A stretch of DNA of 9,031 nt from Acidimicrobiia bacterium (GCA_030425785.1 JAUHYJ010000118.1:1-9031), one strand, 5' to 3'; positions 1 through 6,428 are shown, counted from the stretch's first letter. Translations and numbers: made by a program. The notes: generated by a model not told the origin, from the sequence alone.

Positions 1-1104
1 CATCGTGTCGCCGGCACGGACATGCTCTACTCGTCCGGCACGACGGGCCGCCCCAAGGGAGTCATGCCCGCCTACGAGCCCCAACCGCTCGAGGAGCGCG
101 TCACCGGCGTCGCCGGCATGCTCGGGGTCCTGTTCGGGATGGACACGACCAAGGTCTACCTCTCCCCTGCCCCGCTCTATCACGCCGCACCGCTGCGGTT
201 CTGCATGTCGACGCTGGCGATCGGCGCGACGGTCGTGGTGATGGAGCGCTTCGACGCCGAGCGCTACCTCGAGTTCCTCGAGCGATTCCGCGCCACCCAC
301 AGCCAGGTCGTGCCGACGATGTTCGTGCGGATGCTCAAGCTGCCCGACGAGGTGCGAGCGAAGTACGACGTCTCGTCGATCGAGTGCGTGATCCATGCCG
401 CGGCGCCGTGTCCGGTGCCGGTCAAGCGGCAGATGATCGAGTGGTGGGGCCCGGTGCTGCACGAGTACTACGCCGGTACCGAGGGCAACGGGTTCTGCTA
501 CTGCAACAGCGAGATGTGGCTGGCCCACGAGGGCACCGTCGGCATGCCGATCAACTGCGTCGTGCACATCGTCGGCGAGGACGGCGAGGAGGTCGGCCCG
601 GGTGTACCCGGCACCGTCTACTTCGAGGGTGGCAGCACGTTCGAGTACCACAACGATCCCGACAAGACCGCCGGCTCGCGCCATCCGAAGGGTTGGTCGA
701 CGCTCGGTGACGTCGGCTACCTCGACGAGGACAACTACCTCTACCTGACCGACCGCAAGGCCTACATGATCATCTCGGGCGGCGTGAACATCTACCCACA
801 GGAGGCCGAGAACGTGCTGACGATGCACCCGTCGGTCGTCGACGTGGCGGTGTTCGGCGTGCCGAACGACGACTTCGGTGAAGAGGTCAAGGCGGTCGTC
901 CAGCCGACGGTCATGCCCGACAGCGACGACGACGCAGCGACCATGGCCGCAGAGCTGATCCGCTACTGCCGCGATCACCTCGCCGACGTCAAGTGCCCGC
1001 GCAGCATCGACTTCCGCGACGAGCTCCCCCGTCACCCCACCGGCAAGCTCTACAAGCGCCTGCTCAAGGACGAGTACTGGCAGGCCGCCGGACGCCAGAT
1101 CTGA
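1..1104 (+). CDS. Acyl-CoA synthetase (AMP-binding enzyme), 5'-truncated
   Basis: This is the C-terminal 367 residues of an ANL-superfamily acyl-CoA ligase; the reading frame is open to the left edge, so the N-terminal part lies outside the window. The family activates a carboxylic acid with ATP to an acyl-adenylate, then transfers the acyl group to CoA. Visible in order are the phosphate-binding loop SSGTTGRPKG (residues 11-20 from the edge), YYAGTEG (156-162), the ribose-binding Asp in GDVGYLDEDNY (Asp237), the hinge region TDRKAYMIISGGVNIYPQE, and the C-terminal PTGKLYKR with the catalytic lysine at about 349. The order and spacing are normal and no key residue is missing. It resembles the FadD4-like ligases of actinobacteria, but fatty, aromatic or steroid-derived acids are all possible substrates. 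A 41-base gap separates it from the next gene, which has its own promoter. Confidence 0.93.
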   Translation, partial: HRVAGTDMLYSSGTTGRPKGVMPAYEPQPLEERVTGVAGMLGVLFGMDTTKVYLSPAPLYHAAPLRFCMSTLAIGATVVVMERFDAERYLEFLERFRATHSQVVPTMFVRMLKLPDEVRAKYDVSSIECVIHAAAPCPVPVKRQMIEWWGPVLHEYYAGTEGNGFCYCNSEMWLAHEGTVGMPINCVVHIVGEDGEEVGPGVPGTVYFEGGSTFEYHNDPDKTAGSRHPKGWSTLGDVGYLDEDNYLYLTDRKAYMIISGGVNIYPQEAENVLTMHPSVVDVAVFGVPNDDFGEEVKAVVQPTVMPDSDDDAATMAAELIRYCRDHLADVKCPRSIDFRDELPRHPTGKLYKRLLKDEYWQAAGRQI

Positions 1105-1133
1105 CGGTTGCGGCGCGGCCGGTGTCGGCGGCC

Positions 1134-1139
1134 TAACGT
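1134..1139 (+). promoter_or_regulatory. Candidate -10 box of a leaderless promoter for the GDPD gene
   Basis: TAACGT fits the actinobacterial TAnnnT pattern and ends 6 bases before the ATG at 1146, so transcription would start at or beside the start codon. No Shine-Dalgarno lies before this ATG, which agrees with a leaderless mRNA. No convincing -35 is present at 16-18 bases; TTGCGG at 1108-1113 is 20 bases upstream. Confidence 0.5.
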
Positions 1140-1145
1140 CGCACG

Positions 1146-1889
1146 ATGCACCCGTTTCTCGACTGGCCGGGGCCGCTCGCGTTCGCGCACCGGGGTGGCG
1201 CGTCCGACAACCCGGAGAACACGATGCCGGCGTTCCGCCACGCCGTCGACCTCGGCTACACCTACCTCGAGACGGACGTCCACGGGACCGCCGACGGGGT
1301 CCTGGTCGCCTTCCACGACAACGACCTCGCGCGCACCTGTGGTCGTCCGGGCACGATCGATCAGCTCCCCTACAGCGACGTCCGCACCGCACGGGTCGAC
1401 GGTGCGGAACCGATCCCGCTGTTCACCGACCTGATGGAGGAGTTCCCCGACGCCCGCGTGAACATCGACTGCAAGGCCGACTCGGGCGTCGACCCCCTGA
1501 TCGACGCGCTCCGGAGGCTCGACTGCCTCGATCGCGTCTGCATCGGCGGCTTCAGCGACGGGCGGCTGCGACGTCTGCGGCGAGCGCTCGGCGACGGGCT
1601 GTGCTCGAGCCTCGGTCCGGCGCAGGTCGCGATCCTGCGGGCCGGGGTGCGCCCGCCGTGGGGCGGACAGGCCGCCCAGGTGCCGGTGAAGCAGGGTCCG
1701 GTCCCCATCGTCGACCGGCGCTTCGTCCGCAGCGCGCACCGGCGCGACCTGCAGGTGCACGTGTGGACCATCGACGAACCGAGCGAGATGCGGCGGCTGC
1801 TCGACGTGGGCGTCGACGGGTTGATGACCGACCGGCCGGCGGTGCTGAAGGACGTGCTCGTCGAACGCAGCGAGTGGGTCGAGCCCTGA
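1146..1889 (+). CDS. Glycerophosphodiester phosphodiesterase family protein
   Basis: A 247-residue TIM-barrel GDPD-family enzyme. The family hydrolyses glycerophosphodiesters from lipid turnover to glycerol-3-phosphate and an alcohol. The N-terminal HRG motif (His15-Arg16) is followed by the PENT segment, the metal-binding LETDVH (Glu42, Asp44), the catalytic FHDNDLART (His57), NIDCK (Lys110) and the C-terminal VWTID and GVDGLMTDRP that close the barrel. Length and motif order match cytoplasmic bacterial GDPDs, and no signal peptide is visible. The ATG at 1146 is chosen because the first barrel strand starts at once and a TAnnnT box sits 6 bases upstream. The family position usually written as E-x-K reads D-C-K here, a conservative change. 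The gene converges on the desuccinylase-like gene with 13 bases between stop codons. The exact substrate is not determined. Confidence 0.92.
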   Translation: MHPFLDWPGPLAFAHRGGASDNPENTMPAFRHAVDLGYTYLETDVHGTADGVLVAFHDNDLARTCGRPGTIDQLPYSDVRTARVDGAEPIPLFTDLMEEFPDARVNIDCKADSGVDPLIDALRRLDCLDRVCIGGFSDGRLRRLRRALGDGLCSSLGPAQVAILRAGVRPPWGGQAAQVPVKQGPVPIVDRRFVRSAHRRDLQVHVWTIDEPSEMRRLLDVGVDGLMTDRPAVLKDVLVERSEWVEP

Positions 1890-1902
1890 TCCGACGCGAG
1901 GC

Positions 1903-2853
1903 TCACACCTCGGCCAGGTGCACCAACGCGTCGCCGCGGTTCACGAGCGGCGCCTGCGTGTGGCCCAGCACGACGCCGGCGCGATTCGCCGTGATCCGGC
2001 CGAGCCGCTTGCCGAACGAGTCGTAGATCTCCCCCATCGACGCGCCGCGATCGACCTCGTCACCGAGCGAGCACGACAGGTGCACGATGCCCGTGCGGCT
2101 GGCGCGCACCCAACCGGTGCGGCGGCTCTCGCGGGGTCGCGATCCGGCCGGCACGTCGGCGTCGACCATGTCGAGCGCCGCGAGCGTGCGCAACACGCCG
2201 TGCACGCCGGAGACGACCGCCGACTCGTCGAACCGCCACGCCTCACCGCCCTCGTAGACGAGCACGACGGCGCCCTCGTCGCGGGCGGCCTGACGAAGTG
2301 AACCGTCACGCAGCGAGGCGTGCACCATCAGCGAGCTGCCGAACGCGGTCGCCAACGAGCGGGTGCGCTCGTCGTCGAGGTCGGCCCGGATGTGGGGCAG
2401 GTTGGTGCGATGGTCCGACCCGGTGTGCAGGTCGATGCCGACCTCGCACTTCGCGACGACCTCGCGCACCATCAGGTACGCGATCCGAGACGCCAGCGAC
2501 CCCCGGGCCGACCCCGGGAACGACCGGTTCAGGTCCCGACGGTCGGGCAGGTAACGGTCGTTGTTCATGAACCCGTAGACGTTCACGATCGGGACCGCGA
2601 TCAGGGTGCCCCGCAGCGTCTTGGCCGACAGTGATGCCAGCACCCGTCGGACGATCTCGACGCCGCCCACCTCGTCGCCGTGGATGGCGGCGTCGATCCA
2701 CACGGTCGGCCCGTCGCTGCGTCCGTGGACGACCGCGACCGGGAGGGTCACCTCGGCGCCGGTGACGAGGCGGGTGATCGGCAGGCCGATCTCGCGACGC
2801 GTCCCCGGGCGAACGACGAGTTCACCGATCTGGAAGTCCGGACGACGACTCAC
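1903..2853 (-). CDS. Succinylglutamate desuccinylase/aspartoacylase family protein (M14-type zinc hydrolase)
   Basis: A 316-residue member of the AstE/AspA branch of the zinc carboxypeptidase fold. The family removes acyl groups from N-acyl amino acids or acts as a carboxypeptidase. Visible are the zinc ligands in HGDE (His58, Glu61) and DLHTG (His143), the substrate-binding RDLNRSFPG (106-114) and YEGGE with the likely catalytic Glu201. A C-terminal small beta domain follows (about 245-316). The start is GTG at 2853, and GTGA overlaps the TGA stop of the preceding retropepsin-like gene, so the two are probably co-transcribed and translationally coupled. Partners of RimK-type ligases often include this family, so removal or trimming of glutamate or acyl-glutamate residues is a reasonable guess. 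True AstE (arginine catabolism) is less likely because no other ast gene is nearby. Confidence 0.9.
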   Translation of the reverse strand: MSRRPDFQIGELVVRPGTRREIGLPITRLVTGAEVTLPVAVVHGRSDGPTVWIDAAIHGDEVGGVEIVRRVLASLSAKTLRGTLIAVPIVNVYGFMNNDRYLPDRRDLNRSFPGSARGSLASRIAYLMVREVVAKCEVGIDLHTGSDHRTNLPHIRADLDDERTRSLATAFGSSLMVHASLRDGSLRQAARDEGAVVLVYEGGEAWRFDESAVVSGVHGVLRTLAALDMVDADVPAGSRPRESRRTGWVRASRTGIVHLSCSLGDEVDRGASMGEIYDSFGKRLGRITANRAGVVLGHTQAPLVNRGDALVHLAEV

Positions 2854-3365
2854 GACGCCGGCTCGTCCTGCCGGTTGCGGCGACGCATCGCCCGTGGCGG
2901 CCTGCCGCCGACGTACGACCGTGCCGGGTCGACGAGGAGTGCACCACGCATCGCCTCGCGCCCCACGAGCATGCGGAACCCCATCTCGTCACGGTTCGTG
3001 AGCGTGAGCTCCGCGTCGAGCCGGCAGCCGACGACGCCGATCGACGTCACGACGACCAGGCGTTCCTCCTCGTGCCCGGTCGAGCTGCGCACCACCCGTC
3101 GATCGACCACCGGCAACTCGACGTGCACCGAGTCGAGCGCCGACCGCTGCCAGGGGTGCACGTCGAACCGCACCCAGTCGACGCCGTCGCGTTCGAACTC
3201 CTCGGTCTCGTACGCATGGATGGCCGAGGTGCGCGCACCCGTGTCGAGTTTGGCCTTGACCCAGGGCACGTCGAGCGCGGGCAGCGAGACCCATTCCCGC
3301 CACCCTGCGACCGCGAGATGGTCGGCGTCGGGCGCTGATCCGCCCAGATCGTCGGTGTCCGGCAC
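2850..3365 (-). CDS. Retropepsin-like peptidase, RimB/COG4067 family (often annotated ATP-dependent zinc protease)
   Basis: A 171-residue protein with the aspartic-peptidase active-site motif KLDTGARTSAIHA (Asp41-Thr-Gly) just after WREWVSLPALDVPWVKAKL, and the matching C-terminal hydrophobic-Gly segment GFRMLVGREAMRG (129-141). This is the COG4067/DUF785 pattern. The database name 'ATP-dependent zinc protease' is historical, as the fold is a single-domain retropepsin. In Pseudomonas the family member RimB acts against RimK by removing glutamates added to ribosomal protein S6. The basic tail after about 156 is rich in Arg. The start is GTG at 3365; no in-frame ATG lies before the conserved core and no clear Shine-Dalgarno was found, so start confidence is moderate. 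It is divergent from rimK across 25 bases and overlaps the downstream desuccinylase gene by 4 bases. Confidence 0.88.
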   Translation of the reverse strand: MPDTDDLGGSAPDADHLAVAGWREWVSLPALDVPWVKAKLDTGARTSAIHAYETEEFERDGVDWVRFDVHPWQRSALDSVHVELPVVDRRVVRSSTGHEEERLVVVTSIGVVGCRLDAELTLTNRDEMGFRMLVGREAMRGALLVDPARSYVGGRPPRAMRRRNRQDEPAS

Positions 3366-3370
3366 GCTGC

Positions 3371-3376
3371 TAGCTT
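3371..3376 (+). promoter_or_regulatory. Possible -10 box for rimK in the 25-base divergent spacer
   Basis: TAGCTT fits TAnnnT and lies 14 bases before the rimK ATG. No matching -35 was found, and the predicted transcript start (about 3383) would fall inside the Shine-Dalgarno, so this is a weak candidate. Confidence 0.22.
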
Positions 3377-3379
3377 GCC

Positions 3380-3385
3380 AAGGAA
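3380..3385 (+). promoter_or_regulatory. Ribosome-binding site of the rimK-like gene
   Basis: AAGGAA ends 5 bases before the ATG at 3391 and fixes that codon as the start, even though the same frame stays open far upstream. Confidence 0.6.
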
Positions 3386-3390
3386 CGACT

Positions 3391-4581
3391 ATGAAACTCG
3401 CGATCCTCTCCCGCGCCCCCCGTGCCTACAGCACGCAGCGCCTCCGTTCGGCGGCGCTCGACCGCGGGCACGAGGTCAAGGTGTTGAACACCCTGCGCTT
3501 CGGCATCGACCTGTCGGGCTCCGAACCCGACCTGCAGTTCCGTGGCAAGCCACTGTCCGACTACGACGCCGTCCTGCCCCGCATCGGCAACTCGATCACC
3601 TACTTCGGCACCGCGGTCGTGCGTCAGTTCGAGCAGATGGACGTCTACACGCCGAACACCGCGAACGGCATCTCGAACTCGCGCGACAAGCTCCGCGCGA
3701 CGCAGATCCTGAGCCGGCACGGCATCGGCATGCCCGCCACCACCTTCGCCCGCGATCGCGCCGACGTGCTCCCCGCGATCGAACGGGTCGGCGGCGCGCC
3801 GGTCGTCATCAAGCTGCTCGAGGGCACCCAGGGCATCGGCGTCATCCTGGCCCCGGACACCAAGGTCGCCGAGGCCATCATCGAGACCCTCCAGAGCACC
3901 AAGCAGAACGTGCTCATCCAGCGGTTCGTGAAGGAGAGCAAAGGCCGCGACATCCGGGCCCTCGTGGTCGGTGACCGTGTCGTCGCCGCGATGCGCCGTG
4001 TCGCCCAGGGCGACGAGTTCCGGTCGAACGTCCATCGGGGCGGCAGCGTCGAGGCGGTCGAGCTCGAACCCGACTTCGAGGCGGCCGCCGTGCGCTCCGC
4101 ACAGATCATGGGCCTGCGCGTCGCCGGCGTCGACATGCTCGAGGGCAAGGACGGGCCGCTCGTCATGGAGGTCAACAGCTCGCCCGGTCTCGAGGGGATC
4201 GAGACCGCCACCAAGCTCGACGTCGCCGGGGCCATCATCGACTACATCGCCAATCAGGTCGCGTTCCCGGACATCGACGTGCGTCAGCGGCTCACGGTGT
4301 CGACCGGCTACGGCGTCGCCGAGCTCGTCGTGCACGACGGCGCCGACATGGTCGGCAAGACGATCGCCGAGTCGGGACTGAGCGATCTCGACGTCACCGT
4401 GCTGACCCTGCATCGCGGCACGACGGTCATCCCGAACCCGAAGCAGTCGCGCGAGCTCGAGGCCGAGGACCGGCTCCTGTGCTTCGGCAAGCTCGAGGAG
4501 ATGCGCGGCATGATCCCCGAGCGCCGCAAGCGGCGCGCCCGGGTGAAGAAGCTCCCCAAGCAGCCGATCATCGACGAGTGA
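3391..4581 (+). CDS. rimK: RimK-type ATP-grasp glutamate ligase with C-terminal TrkA_C (RCK_C) domain
   Basis: The 396-residue protein follows E. coli RimK nearly end to end over its first 290 residues. It has the N-terminal MKLAILSR strand, PRIGNSITYFGTAVVRQFE (63-81), SRDKLRA, and the ATP-grasp parts: Lys141, GTQGIGV (145-151), RDIRALVVGDRVVAAMRR (186-203), RSNVHRGG (211-218), Asp248 and the metal-binding MEVNSSPGLEGIE (259-271). RimK adds glutamates to the C-terminus of ribosomal protein S6 and can make poly-alpha-glutamate, using ATP. E. coli RimK stops at 300 residues; here about 70 more (roughly 301-372) form a TrkA_C-like domain, with AELVVHDGADMVGKTIAES and DRLLCFGKLEEM typical of RCK_C. 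A basic tail (ERRKRRARVKK) and a Pro-Lys-Gln segment ending in Asp-Glu follow. The ATG at 3391 has AAGGAA 5 bases upstream. The true protein target, S6 or another, is not shown by the sequence. Confidence 0.93.
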   Translation: MKLAILSRAPRAYSTQRLRSAALDRGHEVKVLNTLRFGIDLSGSEPDLQFRGKPLSDYDAVLPRIGNSITYFGTAVVRQFEQMDVYTPNTANGISNSRDKLRATQILSRHGIGMPATTFARDRADVLPAIERVGGAPVVIKLLEGTQGIGVILAPDTKVAEAIIETLQSTKQNVLIQRFVKESKGRDIRALVVGDRVVAAMRRVAQGDEFRSNVHRGGSVEAVELEPDFEAAAVRSAQIMGLRVAGVDMLEGKDGPLVMEVNSSPGLEGIETATKLDVAGAIIDYIANQVAFPDIDVRQRLTVSTGYGVAELVVHDGADMVGKTIAESGLSDLDVTVLTLHRGTTVIPNPKQSRELEAEDRLLCFGKLEEMRGMIPERRKRRARVKKLPKQPIIDE

Positions 4582-4606
4582 CCCGCGGGCCGGCGTTCGG
4601 TACGGT
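4578..4606 (+). promoter_or_regulatory. Leaderless promoter of the GGT-family gene (-35 GTGACC, -10 TACGGT)
   Basis: GTGACC at 4578-4583 shares TGAC with the TTGACA consensus and is 17 bases from TACGGT at 4601-4606. The latter ends 7 bases before the GTG at 4614. This is the best-formed promoter in the window, and its -35 overlaps the rimK stop codon TGA (4579-4581). Confidence 0.55.
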
Positions 4607-4613
4607 GCCGGTC

Positions 4614-6182
4614 GTGAATCCGCTGCCACAGAGCTCCGTCCGGGGCACCCGACACCTGGTCGCCGCCGCCGACCAGGTCGCCGCCCGTGCCGGTGACCTC
4701 GCGTTCGCCGCCGGCGGGAACGCCGTCGACGCCGCCATCGCCACGAACGCCGCAATCGCCGTCACCGGCCCGCACCTCTGTGGCATGGGCGGTGACCTGT
4801 TCGCGCTCGTCCACACTCCTGACGGCGTCGCTGCGCTGAACAGCAGCGGCCGGGCGGGCTCGGGCGCCGACCCCGAGGCGATGCGCGCCGAGGGACTCAC
4901 GTCGATGCCGTTCCGGCACGACATCCGATCGGTGACCGTGCCGGGCTGCGTCGACGGATGGATCGCGCTGCACGAACGGTTCGGGTCGCTCCCCCTCACC
5001 GACCTGCTGGCGCCCGCGATCGACCTCGCCGAGTTCGGCTTCGCCGCCAGCCCACTGCTCGCCGGCTCGGCTCGTCGGCTCGACGCCGCCGGGCGCGAGC
5101 AGCTGCGCGAGCTGGCCGACCAGGCAACGGGGACGGGTGCGGTGGTGCGCCGTCCCGGCATCGCACGTGCGCTGCGGGCGATCGTGGCCGAGGGCCGCGA
5201 CGGGTGGTACGGCGGCGAGTTCGGCGCCGGACTGATCGGGCTCGGGAACGGGCTGTTCACCGAGGCCGATCTCGCGACGAGCCAGGCCGACTGGGGCGAC
5301 CCGCTGACGGCACCGATGTTCGGCGTCGACGTCCACACGATCGGCCCGAACTCCCAGGGGTACCTCACCTTGGGCGGCGGGATCGCCGCCGAACCGCTCG
5401 AGTTGCCCGACGACCCCGACGATCCACGCTGGGCGCACCTCCTCGTCGAGGCGGCCAAGATCGCCGGCTACGACCGGCCCGACGTGCTCGCCGACACCGC
5501 CGACGGTCAGACCTTGCTCGACGCGATCCGTGGACGTCGCGACCGCCTCGACACCGAGCGCGCCTCGAACTACCGCGCTCCGGCCGGCGCCGGCGACACG
5601 ACGTACCTGTGCACGGCCGAGGCCGACGGTCTGGCGGTCTCGCTCATCCAGTCGAACGCCTCGGGGTTCGGCTCGTGGCTGTCCGAACCGAACACCGGCG
5701 TGAACCTGCACAACCGCGGCCTCGGCTTCAGCTTGGAGGCCGGACACCCGGCCGAGTTCGGCCCCGGACGACGTCCTCCGCACACCCTCTCCCCCGCACT
5801 GGCCACCCGCGGCGACTCGTTGGTGTCAGTGTTCGGCACCATGGGCGGCGACGCGCAACCGCAGATCCTGCTCCAGATCGCCGCTCGCCTGTTCCTGCAC
5901 GGCGCATCACCTGCCGAGGCCATCCATGCGCCGCGCTGGGCGCTCGCAGGGCCGACGACCGGCTTCGACACCTGGGACGACCTCGACAGCCAGATCGTCG
6001 ATCTCGACGGGCACGCGCCCGACGCATGGGAGTCCGGGCTCGCCGAGCGCGGCCACCGGGTCCGCCGTCTGCCCGCGTTCGACTCGGCATTCGGGCACGC
6101 CCACGCGATCGTGCGAACCGACGACGGCCTCGCCGGCGCCGCCGACCCGCGGTGTCGGGTCGGCGCCGCGATCGGCCGCTGA
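4614..6182 (+). CDS. Gamma-glutamyltransferase family protein
   Basis: A 522-residue N-terminal-nucleophile hydrolase of the GGT family, which moves or hydrolyses gamma-glutamyl groups after cleaving itself in two. Visible are AAGGNAVDAAIAT (about 32-44), GPHLCGMGGDLFALV (52-66), VTVPGCVDGW, the processing site at GDTTYLCTAEADGLAVS (nucleophile probably Thr329), SNASGFGSW, PPHTLSPAL (388-396) and GTMGGDAQPQ (408-417). Cleavage before Thr329 would give subunits of about 328 and 194 residues. No signal peptide is seen, so it should be cytoplasmic, unlike E. coli Ggt. Start GTG 4614 is preferred because TACGGT lies 7 bases before it; GTG 4605 is possible but would overlap that box. It lies 32 bases after rimK on the same strand, so a glutamate-related link is tempting, but many proteins of this broad family act on other amides. 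Confidence 0.9.
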   Translation: MNPLPQSSVRGTRHLVAAADQVAARAGDLAFAAGGNAVDAAIATNAAIAVTGPHLCGMGGDLFALVHTPDGVAALNSSGRAGSGADPEAMRAEGLTSMPFRHDIRSVTVPGCVDGWIALHERFGSLPLTDLLAPAIDLAEFGFAASPLLAGSARRLDAAGREQLRELADQATGTGAVVRRPGIARALRAIVAEGRDGWYGGEFGAGLIGLGNGLFTEADLATSQADWGDPLTAPMFGVDVHTIGPNSQGYLTLGGGIAAEPLELPDDPDDPRWAHLLVEAAKIAGYDRPDVLADTADGQTLLDAIRGRRDRLDTERASNYRAPAGAGDTTYLCTAEADGLAVSLIQSNASGFGSWLSEPNTGVNLHNRGLGFSLEAGHPAEFGPGRRPPHTLSPALATRGDSLVSVFGTMGGDAQPQILLQIAARLFLHGASPAEAIHAPRWALAGPTTGFDTWDDLDSQIVDLDGHAPDAWESGLAERGHRVRRLPAFDSAFGHAHAIVRTDDGLAGAADPRCRVGAAIGR

Positions 6183-6236
6183 CAGAGCCGTTCGGCACTG
6201 GCCGAGCGCCGCTCGACGCCCGATGATCGGGGCAAG

Positions 6237-6244
6237 AAGGAGGA
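6237..6244 (+). promoter_or_regulatory. Near-perfect Shine-Dalgarno for the 48-codon gene
   Basis: AAGGAGGA has its GGAGG core ending 5 bases before ATG 6249. It is the strongest ribosome-binding site in the window and the main argument that the short frame is translated. Confidence 0.65.
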
Positions 6245-6248
6245 CGGC

Positions 6249-6395
6249 ATGGCGCGCGGCCAGGCTCGCCCGGACAGGCACGGCGTGCCTGCGGCGGTCT
6301 GGGTGGTCGCGATCGGCCTCGTGTCGATGGCGGGCGCCGATGCCGTCCTCTTCCTGTCCGGCGACGACCGGCCGGGCCGAGAGCAGCTGGGCTGA
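6249..6395 (+). CDS. Small single-pass membrane protein, 48 residues, unknown function
   Basis: A short open frame that length cut-offs would miss. It has a basic start (MARGQARPDRHG), one hydrophobic segment at about residues 13-37 (VPAAVWVVAIGLVSMAGADA continuing VLFLS), then a charged tail SGDDRPGREQLG. This order, positive N-terminus then helix then acidic tail, predicts an inner-membrane peptide with its C-terminus outside, by the positive-inside rule. The strong Shine-Dalgarno at 6237-6244 supports translation. The end falls inside a 15-bp tandem repeat, and the same frame after the TGA continues with DQLGRDQLG to a second TGA at 6423-6425. The longer 58-codon form may therefore be the ancestral one. 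I recognise no family. It is convergent with the LLM monooxygenase gene and 66 bases after the GGT gene. Confidence 0.6.
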   Translation: MARGQARPDRHGVPAAVWVVAIGLVSMAGADAVLFLSGDDRPGREQLG

Positions 6396-6408
6396 GACCA
6401 GCTCGGCC
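6375..6408. terminator. Possible bidirectional hairpin terminator between convergent genes
   Basis: The 3' arm CCAGCTCGGCC (6398-6408) pairs fully with 6375-6379 plus 6385-6390 (GGCCG and AGCTGG) with a 5-base bulge and a 7-base loop. An 11-bp GC-rich stem between the end of the small gene and the end of the LLM gene suits a terminator. No T-run follows on either strand, so the call is tentative; it may be only a by-product of the repeat. Confidence 0.35.
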
Positions 6409-6423
6409 GAGACCAGCTGGGGT
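6379..6423 (+). repeat. 15-bp tandem repeat, three copies
   Basis: The units are GAGAGCAGCTGGGCT (6379-6393), GAGACCAGCTCGGCC (6394-6408) and GAGACCAGCTGGGGT (6409-6423). Each pair differs at a few positions. The period equals five codons, giving a (R/stop)-(D/E)-Q-L-G pattern in the frame of the small gene. The first copy is inside that gene and the others follow its stop. Confidence 0.75.
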
Positions 6424-6428
6424 GACCG

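Noticed and set aside
1881..1904. Inverted repeat GAGCC/GGCTC around the convergent stops of the GDPD and desuccinylase-like genes, as a terminator.
   Set aside because: Only 5 bp of stem with a 14-base loop and no T-run; this is expected by chance at this GC content.
1903..2853. Assignment as true AstE of the arginine succinyltransferase pathway.
   Set aside because: No other ast genes are nearby, and the coupling to a COG4067 peptidase next to rimK fits the RimK-associated family better.
2680..3390. An upstream extension of the rimK frame by about 237 codons.
   Set aside because: It lies antisense to two recognisable genes, is Ser/Arg/Thr-rich without motifs, and RimK homology begins exactly at MKLAILSR with a Shine-Dalgarno before it.
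3370..5783. Long minus-strand open frames opposite rimK and the GGT gene (461 and 491 codons).
   Set aside because: They are dominated by Arg, Ala, Gly and Val with no domain pattern, as expected from third-position GC on the opposite strand of real genes.
6222..6227. GATGAT before the small gene as a -10 box.
   Set aside because: It fails the TAnnnT pattern and no -35 accompanies it, so the small gene's promoter remains unknown.
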